Counted from the first letter of the stretch, positions 8,444 through 17,966 are shown. The stretch is DNA of 64,000 bases from JBCBDX01 sp039815825 (GCA_039815825.1 JBCBYO010000006.1:1-64000), one strand, 5' to 3'. Made by a program: numbers and translations. The notes: generated by a model from the sequence alone, not told the origin.

Positions 8444-9709
8444 TCAGGAACCGGTTGGAAGCAAGTCTTGAACTTCGTCGTTAAGCTCTTCTTGCAGTTC
8501 TTCCATGTCGTCCTGCTCGCCGGTCACGATGGACTCAAGGCCGTCATAGATGACCTGTGTTGCCGCAAGACCATTGTCGCCCGGATAGGCTTGCCATTCG
8601 CGCAACAATGGCAGCTGACGTACTGCGGTCGCCTTGGCCGGGTTCTCATCGTAGAAATCTTTCAGTATGATTTCGTTGGCGGCCTGGTTTGGCGGCATAT
8701 AGCCAGTCGTGCGTGCAACGTCAGCGGCACCTTCACCAGACGTGATGAACTTCAGCCACTTCCAGGATGCGTCGAGTACGGCTGGGTCTTCCGAACCAGA
8801 AACGAGCATGGCCGAGTTACCGCCCGCTGGCAGGCCTTTTGGACCGTTTGCTTCAATGCCCGGGAACTCATTGGTGACGAGTGTGAAGTCGCCCATCGAG
8901 CGTTCAACGGCGCCAACAGCTGATGTTGACCAGTACATCATGCCAATTTCACCAGCAGAGAATGAAGCAAGCGCTGCTTTCCACTCAAGGTTTTGCATCT
9001 CACAACCATCAAAGATGGTGTTCATGGTGTTGAGCGCAGTTAGACCTTCCGGCGTATCAATCTGGAAGTCAGCATTCATGACTGTTGGCTTGTCCTGGCT
9101 CCACATCAACGCCTGCAGGAACCAGTTGCCAGTGATGTTCCAGCCCCAGAACATCGGGTTTTTAACGCCAGCTTCACGCAGCTTGCCACACACTTCGACA
9201 ACTTCGTCCCATGTTGTTGGCAGCTGGTCAGCCGATGTGATGCCAGCTTTTTCCATCACTTCCATGTTGTAGTAGCCAACAGGCAGAGAGATGGAGAACG
9301 GAAGGCCATAAACGTCTTCACCAAAAGTACCCAGATCAAGCATGGCCTTGTGGTAGCCGTCTTTAGCAAAGTCAGCTTCCGCAGCAATAAATGGCTCAAG
9401 CGATTTTGCGATGCCTTTTTCAACCAGGATTGCCTGACGGTTCAGACCCTGCATGGTGACATCGGGCAAATTGTCGGCAACTGCTTCGCGCAGGATGGTG
9501 TTTGTGCCGTCTTCGTAAGACTCGTAAGTGGCACGGAATTTCACTTCGATATTCGGATGAGCTTCCTGGAATTTTGGAAGAATGGATTGGTATGTCACAT
9601 CGAACAGATGGCTGTACGGATATGCAAATTCGATGGTTACCTTGTCTTCAGCCTTGGCGGATGCGACAAGTGCCATAAGTGCAACGGTGGCGGCGAGTGC
9701 CTTTTTCAT
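8444..9709 (-). CDS. extracellular solute-binding protein, UgpB-like (family 1)
   Basis: A 421-aa periplasmic binding protein. The Sec signal peptide is clear (MKKALAATVALMALVASAKA, cleavage near AKA-ED). The mature part carries the SBP family 1 pattern (LPKFQEAHPNIEVKFRAT, LPDVTMQGLN, GNSAMLVSGS). It resembles UgpB-type and sugar-binding proteins. It is the fourth gene of the operon, after the ATPase and two permeases, and is preceded by two strong stem-loops. The ligand is probably glycerol-3-phosphate or a glycerophosphodiester, given the neighbouring phosphodiesterase; a sugar ligand is the alternative. Confidence 0.87.
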   Translation of the reverse strand: MKKALAATVALMALVASAKAEDKVTIEFAYPYSHLFDVTYQSILPKFQEAHPNIEVKFRATYESYEDGTNTILREAVADNLPDVTMQGLNRQAILVEKGIAKSLEPFIAAEADFAKDGYHKAMLDLGTFGEDVYGLPFSISLPVGYYNMEVMEKAGITSADQLPTTWDEVVEVCGKLREAGVKNPMFWGWNITGNWFLQALMWSQDKPTVMNADFQIDTPEGLTALNTMNTIFDGCEMQNLEWKAALASFSAGEIGMMYWSTSAVGAVERSMGDFTLVTNEFPGIEANGPKGLPAGGNSAMLVSGSEDPAVLDASWKWLKFITSGEGAADVARTTGYMPPNQAANEIILKDFYDENPAKATAVRQLPLLREWQAYPGDNGLAATQVIYDGLESIVTGEQDDMEELQEELNDEVQDLLPTGS

Positions 9710-9735
9710 GGGTTTACTCCCTCAGTTTGCCTGCT

Positions 9736-9826
9736 GCAGATGGCTCAGTCGCCAAACTCTCCATCTGCGGTTTATCCCTTCATGGGATCTGGTGCGGGTC
9801 GCCGTTTTCCAATGAGCGGCGACCCG
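9736..9826 (-). other. two intercistronic stem-loops upstream of the binding-protein gene
   Basis: First hairpin: GCAGATGG (9736-9743) with CCATCTGC (9761-9768), 8 bp. Second hairpin: CGGGTCGCCG (9795-9804) with CGGCGACCCG (9817-9826), 10 bp, loop 12. Neither is followed by a T-run in the direction of transcription, so they are not classic terminators. In ABC operons such elements often stabilise or process mRNA so that the binding protein is made in excess. Confidence 0.6.
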
Positions 9827-9829
9827 AAT

Positions 9830-10780
9830 TCATTTCATGCCTGACAATGTGATGCCCTCAATGAAGCGCCGCTGAGCGATCAGAAAGGCGACGATCAGCG
9901 GTGTTACAATCACGACGGCTGTCGCCATCATTGGTCCGAAATTGTCACCGTCCGCATCGCCTTTGAACTCACGCAATCCAAGCGGTGGCGTAAACAGATC
10001 GCGATTGCCGGTGATCACGATGCGAGGCCAAAAATAATCGTTCCAATGCGCAACCACAGAGAAGATCGCGAAAGCCAAGAGCGCCGGTATGGCGGTCGGA
10101 AGCATCACGTTCCAGATAATCGAATATTCGCTCATGCCGTCCATGCGCGCGGCATCAATTAAATCATCGGGCACAGTCATGAAGAACTGGCGCATCAGAA
10201 AGATGCCAAAGACCGAAATTGTCCATGGGATAATGAGGGCCGCATAGCTGTTGGTCAGCCCGACCTTCGACAGCATGATGTAAAGCGGTAGCGCGATCGC
10301 GTGGACCGGGATGAGCAAGCAGAATAGCACCAATGCAAAAACAGTTTCGCGGCCCCACCAACGCAATTTTGACAGCGCATAGGCGCAGGGGAGTGCCACG
10401 ATCACCTGAATGATGAAGATGGAAAACGTAACGATCACACCGTTCAGCATATAACGAAGGAGCGGCGCTTTCTCGAAGGCGGTGGTGTAATTATAAATGA
10501 TCGGGCGGACCATGCAGTCTTCGGCGGCGTTGCCCAGCTTGATGCAAAAATCGTCTCGGAACAGCTCCTGCGTGCCGAAAAAACCACCGGTCTGGGTCAT
10601 GATCTCGGAGGGCGCTTTCAACGAGTAGGACACCATCACATAAAATGGCAGCAGCACGATTAACGCGCCGACGATAAGGACCGCATGCTTCATCGCTTCC
10701 GTGGTGGAGAACCGGAAAACCGAGCCGTCCGAGCTAGGCTTTGCAAGACTTGGAGTGTTGTCCAAAACAGCGTCAGTCAT
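9830..10780 (-). CDS. ABC transporter permease, UgpE/MalG-like
   Basis: A 316-aa inner-membrane permease with six predicted helices and the EAA coupling loop in the form DAARMDGMSEYSIIWNVMLP, characteristic of the second permease (MalG/UgpE side) of CUT1 importers. An extra loop of about 50 residues after the first helix contains two cysteines (FCIKLGNAAEDCM) and probably faces the periplasm. The start overlaps the upstream permease stop by 4 bases. It forms the channel with its partner permease. Confidence 0.9.
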   Translation of the reverse strand: MTDAVLDNTPSLAKPSSDGSVFRFSTTEAMKHAVLIVGALIVLLPFYVMVSYSLKAPSEIMTQTGGFFGTQELFRDDFCIKLGNAAEDCMVRPIIYNYTTAFEKAPLLRYMLNGVIVTFSIFIIQVIVALPCAYALSKLRWWGRETVFALVLFCLLIPVHAIALPLYIMLSKVGLTNSYAALIIPWTISVFGIFLMRQFFMTVPDDLIDAARMDGMSEYSIIWNVMLPTAIPALLAFAIFSVVAHWNDYFWPRIVITGNRDLFTPPLGLREFKGDADGDNFGPMMATAVVIVTPLIVAFLIAQRRFIEGITLSGMK

Positions 10781-11697
10781 GTGTAGTGTACCCTGCGTTC
10801 AACAAGCCAGCGTTGGATCAGTGTGAGCATCATGACAAAGCCTAGGAACACTACGGTGATCGCCGCGCCGATGCCCATCAGGTTTTGCTGGATGGCTTTT
10901 TCATAGATCGCGAACATCATCACGAAGACGGATTTACCGGGCCCGCCGCCCTGCGGATAAAAGGCTTCGACCGTGTCGAAAACTTGGAAAGACCGAATGC
11001 AGGAGATGGTCACCACAAATACTGTTGTCGGCCCCAGCATCGGCCAAGTGACAAGCCGGAACCGATCCCAACCGGATTTGGCACCATCCATTTCGGCCGC
11101 GTGGTAAAGCTCGCGCGGGATCGATGTCAGACCCGCCAGATACAGCACCATGTTAAAGCCAAAGCCTTGCCAAACGCCGATGAAAGATACCGTCCAGATC
11201 GCGTAATCGCGGTCAGTCAGCCAAAGCGGAAAGGTGCGCTCGCACCCTTGTGCATACCAAGACCAGTTTTCCAAAAACGTACCGCAACCGCGCGTCAACG
11301 TGGCGTTAATGATCCCAATGGTTGGATGCAGCGCAAATTCCCAAACGATGGCCATGGCCAACAACGCGGCCATAACGGGCAGAAAATAAATCGTCTTGTA
11401 GATGTCGCCAAAACGCGTAACCGAGTTGATCAGCAGCGCTGCGCCAAGGCCAAGGCCGACGGTCAGCGGCACCACGACGCCCACATAGGTGAATGTCGCA
11501 ATGAACATTTTCTCGTATGTCGAGCGGGTAAAAATGCGCTCATAGTTTTGAAAGCCGACAAATTGCGCGCCGTCATTGCCGAGCGAGTAATTCGTAAAAC
11601 TCAGACCTGCCGCGATAAAGATTGGCAGGATCAGGATGACGAACATCAGCAAGATGGCCGGGCCGGCGAACCAGATATGGGCGCGCGAGGGAGACAT
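10777..11697 (-). CDS. ABC transporter permease, UgpA/MalF-like
   Basis: A 306-aa CUT1-type permease with an N-terminal helix (IWFAGPAILLMFVILILPIF), about five more helices, and the EAA loop ELYHAAEMDGAKSGWDRFRLVTWP. It is the MalF/UgpA-side partner of the following permease and touches the ATPase gene by one base (TAATG). The tight packing of ATPase, permease and permease implies one transcript read leftward from the LysR-ATPase intergenic region. Confidence 0.9.
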   Translation of the reverse strand: MSPSRAHIWFAGPAILLMFVILILPIFIAAGLSFTNYSLGNDGAQFVGFQNYERIFTRSTYEKMFIATFTYVGVVVPLTVGLGLGAALLINSVTRFGDIYKTIYFLPVMAALLAMAIVWEFALHPTIGIINATLTRGCGTFLENWSWYAQGCERTFPLWLTDRDYAIWTVSFIGVWQGFGFNMVLYLAGLTSIPRELYHAAEMDGAKSGWDRFRLVTWPMLGPTTVFVVTISCIRSFQVFDTVEAFYPQGGGPGKSVFVMMFAIYEKAIQQNLMGIGAAITVVFLGFVMMLTLIQRWLVERRVHYT

Positions 11698-12854
11698 TAC
11701 GCTACCGCCCGTTTACGAGATGCCTTTTTAGCTTCTGATTGGACAATTGCCTTGAGCGGAACGCGCTCACCATCCTTATCGAAGGCCAACACGGCTTCTG
11801 GATCTGGTTTCAGATAGACAGTTTGTCCCATGAAATGCCGGTTAGCAGGCGATGTTCTTGCGATCACTCGCGTGTCGCTGTCAGCGATGACGCAGTGGAC
11901 GAACAAGTCAGAACCCAAGTTCTCCAGATGGACGACATGAGCTTCCCAGGCATGGGCCGTGACCGCCTCGGTGACCGTCAAGTGCTCGCAGCGAATGCCG
12001 ATTTGAACAACGGGCACATCAGCCTCTGCGATTGTTATGCCCAGAACACCAAACTGACCGTCTTTATCTTGATCGACAGGCAACAGATTGATCTTGGGCG
12101 AGCCAACAAAACTCGCTACATCAACGTGCTGCGGATTGGTGTAGATTTCGTGCGGCGTATCTAGCTGCAAGATGTCGCCATGCATCATGACTGCCATTCG
12201 ATCTGACATGGTCAACGCTTCGGCTTGGTCGTGGGTCACGTAGATGAAGGTTGTGCCAAGCGAGCGGTGCAGATCAGCCAACTCCGAACGCATATGCACA
12301 CGCAACGCAGCATCAAGATTGGAGAGTGGTTCATCCATGAGAAACGCCACCGGGTTACGGACCATAGCGCGGCCGAGCGCCGCTCTTTGCCGTTGCCCGC
12401 CCGACATCTGGCCCGGTTTGCGATCCAATAAGGGCGTTATTTTCAAAATGTCCGCGGTGTCGCGCACCTGATCCATCAACGCGCGATATTTACCGCGCGC
12501 CAGCATCGGGCCCAAAATCGGAAAACGTTCGCTCCAATTCAGATCGCGAAGTTTGAGCGGTGTCATCATGTTTTCCGCAACCGTTAGGTGCGGATAGAGC
12601 GCATAAGACTGAAACACCATCGCCAAATTGCGATCAGCGGCCCGCACTTGGGACACATCGTGATCGTCTATGGCGAGCGATCCACTGTCCATGCTCTCGA
12701 GCCCCGCGATAATGCGAAGAAGAGTCGACTTTCCGCACCCGGACGGCCCGACGAGCGTTAGAAACTCGCCATCGTTCACGCTAAGATCGATGGAATTGAG
12801 AACGGGCGTCTCACCAAATGATTTGGTTACGTTTGAAAGTGCCAAACCGGCCAC
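11697..12854 (-). CDS. ABC transporter ATPase, UgpC/MalK-like
   Basis: A 385-aa ATPase with Walker A GPSGCGKST, Q-loop MVFQSYALYPHL, signature MSGGQRQR, Walker B AFLMDEPLSNLD and switch His in YVTHDQAEA. A C-terminal TOBE/MalK regulatory region follows (about residues 240-385). It energises the CUT1 importer formed with the two downstream permeases and the UgpB-like binding protein. It is first in the operon and divergent from a LysR gene, with about 130 bases between the starts, so the LysR protein is its likely regulator. Confidence 0.92.
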   Translation of the reverse strand: MAGLALSNVTKSFGETPVLNSIDLSVNDGEFLTLVGPSGCGKSTLLRIIAGLESMDSGSLAIDDHDVSQVRAADRNLAMVFQSYALYPHLTVAENMMTPLKLRDLNWSERFPILGPMLARGKYRALMDQVRDTADILKITPLLDRKPGQMSGGQRQRAALGRAMVRNPVAFLMDEPLSNLDAALRVHMRSELADLHRSLGTTFIYVTHDQAEALTMSDRMAVMMHGDILQLDTPHEIYTNPQHVDVASFVGSPKINLLPVDQDKDGQFGVLGITIAEADVPVVQIGIRCEHLTVTEAVTAHAWEAHVVHLENLGSDLFVHCVIADSDTRVIARTSPANRHFMGQTVYLKPDPEAVLAFDKDGERVPLKAIVQSEAKKASRKRAVA

Positions 12855-12929
12855 GACCTTGCTCCTGCATCCCCTAAGCTGTGAGCGGCATAGACAGACT
12901 GATTAAATCTGATGTGACGTCAAATAAGT

Positions 12930-12970
12930 GAGACTTATGCCTGCTAGAGTCTCATGCAGCAATGCGAGAC
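12930..12970. promoter_or_regulatory. possible LysR operator region
   Basis: In the divergent gap, GAGACTTATGC (12930-12940) and GAGTCTCATGC (12947-12957) form an imperfect direct repeat. GTCTC at 12949-12953 is also inverted against GAGAC at 12966-12970. Such repeated T-N11-A-like sites are common for LysR regulators, but this is a visual match only. Confidence 0.25.
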
Positions 12971-12982
12971 GGAGTTTCACCG

Positions 12983-13843
12983 ATGGATAGGCCAAGCCCT
13001 TATCAGATAATGGCTTTTGCGCATTCAGCACGCGAGCGCAGTTTTACACAGGCGGCCGTCACATTAGGCGTCAGTCAATCGTCAATTACCCAACACATCG
13101 CTAAACTGGAAAAATTGGTTGGTGCGCAACTGTTTATTCGACGTCGAAACGGGCTCGAACTCACACGCGCAGGTCGTGAGCTATTTGATGTTGCAGACCG
13201 TTGGGCCTCGATCAACAGTCTGTTCGAAGAGCGCGTATCAGCATTTTCCGGCATGGAAACGGGACATCTAAAGATTACGGCCACGGCTCCCCGTCCGGCT
13301 CTGCCTTTGATTGCTTCCTATACACGGCTTTATCCCAATGTGATGATTGAGTTTACGCTTTTGAACTGGACGCAAAACATGGCAGCGCTGCGGGAACGCA
13401 CGATAGACTTGGCGTTCGTGACAGACCCGGACATTGATGAAGGCATGCATGCCCAGAAAATCGAGACGATCAAATATCGCGCCTACGCGCGTGCTGACCA
13501 TCCGCTTGCGCGACGCCGGAAAGTCTCCTTACATGATCTCTCAGATACGTCCTTGATTGTTCCAGAAGACGGGTCACTTACGCAAAAGGTGCTGTTCGCA
13601 GCTGCCGCGGAGCAAGGTGTCAAATTGAACCGATTGATCAAGATGACCACATTTGCAGTTGTAAAGGAAGCGATCCTGCATGGTCTGGGTGTGGGTATTT
13701 TACTGGAAAACTCGGTGCATGAAACATCGCGGCTGGTCGACTTACCAATAACTGGCATTGACATGACGTTTGATAATTATGTTGTCGTTCCCAGCGAAAA
13801 GCAAAACCTTCGATTGATCGCGCGATTTTTGGACGGAATATAG
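12983..13843 (+). CDS. LysR-family transcriptional regulator
   Basis: A 286-aa LysR protein. The N-terminal winged helix is clear (IMAFAHSARERSFTQAAVTL, then SQSSITQHIAKLEKLVGAQL and FIRRRNGLELT). The C-terminal effector domain follows from about residue 90. I chose ATG 12983 because GGAG sits at proper spacing; ATG 12962 upstream lacks one. It is divergent from the Ugp-like operon and probably controls it, with a co-inducer derived from the transported compound. Confidence 0.9.
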   Translation: MDRPSPYQIMAFAHSARERSFTQAAVTLGVSQSSITQHIAKLEKLVGAQLFIRRRNGLELTRAGRELFDVADRWASINSLFEERVSAFSGMETGHLKITATAPRPALPLIASYTRLYPNVMIEFTLLNWTQNMAALRERTIDLAFVTDPDIDEGMHAQKIETIKYRAYARADHPLARRRKVSLHDLSDTSLIVPEDGSLTQKVLFAAAAEQGVKLNRLIKMTTFAVVKEAILHGLGVGILLENSVHETSRLVDLPITGIDMTFDNYVVVPSEKQNLRLIARFLDGI

Positions 13844-14203
13844 TCTGCAAGGTTTGGAGTACCAAATTCCCACACGAAGCACTTCAAGGCCGTTAGCAAT
13901 CCAATAATTTTCGAATATTTTCGATCCCTTGAACGCCTTAGCGAAGCTCGCTTACTTGGTCGCTTTGTCCGCAAAGAGGACATTAGTTCGGGCCCAAAGC
14001 AGTAGCTTACTTGATCACCGCAATTCACACACCCGGGTCCGGCGGTCGGGGTGAAACAGTTCCAAGTGTCGCACTTTACGATTTTGGATTTTCCTTAGCG
14101 TGATCCAATAGAACAGGTGTGAGACCTTACATAGAGCACCTTGCCGCCAAGGCTACGCACTGCAAGGAGCAATAGGGATACAATCTGCGCAAAAGGCCTT
14201 CAG
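13844..14203. other. intergenic gap, no gene seen
   Basis: About 360 bases between the LysR gene and the SRA-HNH nuclease gene; both genes point into it. No RBS-supported ORF, tRNA or clear terminator is visible. A short stretch around 13978-13992 resembles a piece of the region near 20755, perhaps a degenerate dispersed repeat. Confidence 0.5.
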
Positions 14204-15073
14204 TTATAGCCAAATCGATCGCTGGTATTTTATGTGCTCTGGTGAAGGTGAATGCCCGCGTACAAGCCGGAGCTTATTTCCTGTCTCCGAAACTGTTAGG
14301 TCTTCCTCAATTTGTAGCGCACCTCGATCCAGAAGGACGTGACGGTTAGGACAGAGGCACGGTAGGTTTTCCAGTTCGTCAGGGCCGTTATGCGGTTCGC
14401 CAAGGGGGCGGATATGGGCAGCCTCAGCGTATGGCCCACCCGCACAATTCAGCCGGACGCCGCAAGCCTGGCACTTAAAATCGTGGAGCTCCTTAACCTG
14501 CCGGCCCAGAGCGGTGTCCCGCACAATTCTTTGAATTGTGACTTCAGACCTTCGCGCCGGAGATTGCGAGCCAGACCTGCCCTCGTCACCGATGCCTTTG
14601 ATCGGTGACGTCCCATCGATCGAAACGAGCCTGTATCTGCATATCAGGTGACCATGCTTGCCTTCTTCTCGCCAGTAGCTTTCAACAGTGAAAAGCCCAT
14701 CATACCTATAGCCCGAGGCCGGCGAGTAGTCAGATTTGTGGCCCGAACCACGAATGACCCTTACCGGAAGGCCTTGTAGACAACTTATTGCCAGCGATTT
14801 GTTCTTGCCTGTGAACTCCTGATGAGCAATTTGCCGGCCGCTGTTTGGGTCCCTGCCGCCATCGCCAGTATAAACGATCGTGGAGCCGTAGTCCGCGTCA
14901 TCCACGTAACCGCCTGATAGAACGATACTTTCCGCACCAACCGCTTCTCGCCCCACAATGCCTGCTTGAAGCGCTCGATGAACACCGGCGCCATAGAGCT
15001 CACGACGATCTTTGAATTGGGTACCAAATTGAACGTCCGCGACTTCCCCGATCGACATGTACAATTGCCCCAT
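14204..15073 (-). CDS. SRA-HNH modification-dependent restriction endonuclease
   Basis: A 289-aa protein with two domains. Residues about 14-165 are an SRA/YDG domain (GVHRALQAGIVG, IVYTGDGG, EFTGKNKSLA, LPVRVIRG, YRYDGLFTVESYW), which flips and binds 5-methyl- or 5-hydroxymethylcytosine. Residues about 198-255 are an HNH nuclease with C201/C204 (CQACG), AEAAHIRPLG and CPNRHVLLD. This is the known architecture of type IV enzymes that cut modified DNA, often of phages. ATG 15073 is chosen; a TTG six bases upstream is possible. It stands alone, divergent from the alpA-like gene. Confidence 0.9.
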   Translation of the reverse strand: MGQLYMSIGEVADVQFGTQFKDRRELYGAGVHRALQAGIVGREAVGAESIVLSGGYVDDADYGSTIVYTGDGGRDPNSGRQIAHQEFTGKNKSLAISCLQGLPVRVIRGSGHKSDYSPASGYRYDGLFTVESYWREEGKHGHLICRYRLVSIDGTSPIKGIGDEGRSGSQSPARRSEVTIQRIVRDTALGRQVKELHDFKCQACGVRLNCAGGPYAEAAHIRPLGEPHNGPDELENLPCLCPNRHVLLDRGALQIEEDLTVSETGNKLRLVRGHSPSPEHIKYQRSIWL

Positions 15074-15457
15074 TCTCAACCGAATAAAATCAATAATTAG
15101 CGTTTTGGCAACCAGCTAAGCCGCGCATTGGTAACCGCTGCACGATTATGGCGTCAGTTACTCGAATTAGTCGGCAAGTCTGTCGGCAATTTCTTAGGGT
15201 TCCCGACAATTACATACTTCGTACAGGCTAAACTACGGCGAGTGCTAATAATTTCACTCAATGAAATTGTACCCCAATCCTTAGTCATGACGCCCAGAGC
15301 ACCACAAGCACGGCAAGGGGCGTCGCGACCAAGTCGACCCACTCACAAAGGCGCAGATTGGCGTGCCCGTTGGAAACAATTCCCAATTTCTTTCCAGCGA
15401 TCTCCTCGGCCCTGAGGATTATTGAACTGCTCCAACGAAACAAGATGGAGCAGAATA
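15074..15457. other. divergent intergenic region between nuclease and alpA-like genes
   Basis: About 384 bases with the start codons of both flanking genes at its ends. It holds one clean inverted repeat, AATTTCA (15250-15256) and TGAAATT (15262-15268) with a 5-base spacer, which could be an operator. A 62-codon leftward frame with a hydrophobic end (15473-15285) lacks an RBS, and I do not call it. No RNA gene is seen. Confidence 0.45.
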
Positions 15458-15634
15458 GTGCGGTATCTGACATTCACCGAACTTCGCGCCAAACTAGGTG
15501 GGCGCAGCCGGTCTACGATCTATCGTGATGTTGCGTCAGGGCGTTTGCCACGCCCGATCAGACTGGGTCATCGTCTCTATTGGGTAGAGATTGAAGTCGA
15601 TGAAGCGATGGCGAGGTTGGCCAATGTCAGCTGA
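15458..15634 (+). CDS. AlpA-family DNA-binding activator
   Basis: A 58-aa helix-turn-helix protein of the AlpA/excisionase type (TFTELRAKLGGRSRSTIYRDV, then GRLPRPIRLGHRLYWVEIEVDEAM). The GTG at 15458 has GGAG at good spacing and gives the family-typical short N-terminus. Family members regulate or assist integrase and excision on P4-like satellites and islands. It overlaps the primase/helicase start by 11 bases, so the two form one transcription unit. Confidence 0.85.
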   Translation: MRYLTFTELRAKLGGRSRSTIYRDVASGRLPRPIRLGHRLYWVEIEVDEAMARLANVS

Positions 15635-17941
15635 TAAACCCATCGATGCCCAGTCGAACATGCAAATTAGCGCTAAGGATCGTGCGAAGAAACTGGTCGA
15701 CAATGGTTTCAGGCCCATACCGATACCGTATGGCACGAAAGCACCCAGGATTAAGGGCTGGCAAAAGTATGAAGCCATGCCGGAAGCAATCGAAAAGGAC
15801 TTCCGCGTTAAGAACAACATTGGGCTCTTGCTTCGCGACAATCCCATGATCGATATCGATGTGCGCGTTCCGGCAGTGGCAGAAATCCTCAAAGGGGAAG
15901 CGCTCAAACGATGGCCAGAGGCATTGGAACGTGTTGGCTTACCACCAAAGGTCGGATTGTTTGTTCGATGTGATGAACCGTTCAGAAAGCTCTGCACATC
16001 CGATTTCAAAATTAACGGCCAGAAGTGTCAGGTCGAGATCTTGTGCGATGGTCAGCAAGCGGTCGCCTTTGGGATGCACCCCGATACCGGCAAGGACTAT
16101 GAATGGATTGGTCGAACCCCATGTGAGGTCGCCCGTCAAGAACTCCCATTGATCACAGAAGTGGAGGCGCAGGATTTCATTAATTGGTGCGAGGCTGAGC
16201 TAAGCAAAGTCGCCAAGGCGGAACCAACGGACGAAGTTACGACCGTGAGTTCAAGGCGCTTGGCTGTTGACCCTCCACCGATGAACGTTAAGGCACTGGG
16301 CGCCTCGATACGACAGCGTCGCACTGAATACGCACTTGATGAATGGGACAGCCTGTCGCCAGAGGATAAGGCGATCGAAGTGCAGCGGCTAATTACGCTC
16401 ATCGAAGAGACACCCAGAAACACCCTTAATTACGACGAGTGGATTTCGTTTAGCCATGCCGTGAAGGGTGTGTTGGACGTGGAAGCGTACCAAGCCTGGT
16501 ACGATCATTGTATGAAGTATCGGAAAAATGCCTACACCGATCTTGAAGCAAAATGGGGCGGGTTGAGCCCCGAAAGCAGGGCCGGCCCGGGGACGATTGT
16601 TCACCATTTAAGCAAATGCGGGCTGTCTGAAAAACTCATATCGCAAACGGCAATCGAAGCCAATGAAAAACGCCGAAATCTGAAAGAAGCTTCTGGTACC
16701 GCTGTTCAACCGGAGAAGGTAAATCCGATAAACCCAAGCAGGTTTGTGATCCCCGATGAAACCAACATACCCCCGCGTGATTGGCTCTACGGTTGGTTTC
16801 TCATTCGCGGATATGTGTCGCTAACAGTGGCCCCCGGAGGTGCCGGCAAGAGTGCCTTGTGCATGAGCGAAAGCCTCGCTCTCGCCACCGGTAAAAACCT
16901 GATGGAAGAGTCAGTCAGAAAACCTCTTAAAGTCTGGGTTTGGAACGGCGAGGATCCGAACGAAGAACTGCAAAGGCGGCTTACTGCTGCATGCAAGCAC
17001 TTTGGTGTTTCACAAGATATGCTATGCGATCGTTTGATGGTCGATAGTGGGCGTCAGCTTCCAATTAAGATTGCCGAATACCGTCGCGAAGGCCTCAAGG
17101 TAGCCGAGCCTTTGATTGAAGAGCTCATCTCCACAATCAAGCGTGAGCAGATAGACGTTCTCCGGATCGACCCTTTTGTGACTACTCACATGGTACCTGA
17201 AAATGATAACGGCCCCATCAACGAGGTGATTGATGCTTGGCGGAGAATTGCCTCGGAGGCGAACTGCGCTGTTGAACTCGTCCACCACGTCAACAAATCG
17301 GCTGCATTGAACAAGGACCAGGGGATTTACGGCGCAAGAGGTGCTGGGGCGATGATCGATGGCGCGCGCGTAGCCCGATAACTGCAGCGTATGGACCCAA
17401 ATGAAGCAAGCAATTTGGGATTAGAAACCCGTGCTGCATATTTCCAAGTGATCGACGGCAAAACAAATATGGCGCCACCTGCCGCAGCTGCGCTTTGGCG
17501 TAAGATGGAAAGCGTCGAGTTAAACAATGGAGACAGCGTGGGGGTCTGCATACCTTTTGAGCTGCCGGACATCGGCGACAGCCTCGCTGTTGAACAATAC
17601 TTAGAAATACAGCGGCTGATAGATAGGCAGGAGCCCGCGCCGCGCTTCAGCGAGAAGTCGGTGGACAATTGGGTAGGGGTCTTTGTTGCTGAAGCATTGA
17701 AGCTGGATATCGCCGTCGGCACACCCGCCCCCAGCGAACAAGAGCTCAGGACGCGGATCGCCACAGAGTACGCTCGATCATCGCACATATGATCAAAAAT
17801 GGCATGCTGGTTGTGGACGACTTCTGCCGAGATCCGCGGGCTGGACGCGACTACCGCGGTGTTCGTGTTGGTAATAGGTCGATGGAGCGGCTGACCGATG
17901 CCGTTGCGATCTCAGCCGCCGATCGCCGCAATGGCGTCTGA
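15624..17941 (+). pseudogene. broken primase/AAA helicase replication gene of the island
   Basis: The intact part (585 codons) has a bifunctional primase-polymerase-like N-terminus (FRPIPIPYGTKAPRIKGW, IGLLLRDNPMIDIDV), a PriCT-2-like middle (DEWISFSHAVKG) and an AAA_25/RepA-type ATPase with Walker A APGGAGKSA near residue 405 and Walker B region DVLRIDP near 510. A TAA at 17379-17381 interrupts the ATPase domain. The same frame then resumes with clearly homologous-looking sequence (ETRAAYFQVIDGKTNMAPPA) to 17792. The last segment (MIKNGMLVVDDFCRDPRAG, 17789-17941) lies in another frame, so a frameshift lies near 17745-17770. With two lesions the full-length protein cannot be made. The start is ATG 15624, overlapping the alpA-like gene. 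Confidence 0.85.
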
Positions 17942-17966
17942 TGTATTTCAAAACCACACTCAAGCT

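Noticed and set aside
9795..9826. Second stem-loop as a Rho-independent terminator
   Set aside because: No T-run follows the stem in the direction of transcription; the T bases are inside the loop.
15285..15473. 62-codon leftward frame with a hydrophobic end upstream of the alpA-like gene
   Set aside because: No RBS; it overlaps the well-supported alpA-like start. It probably arises by chance in the divergent promoter region.
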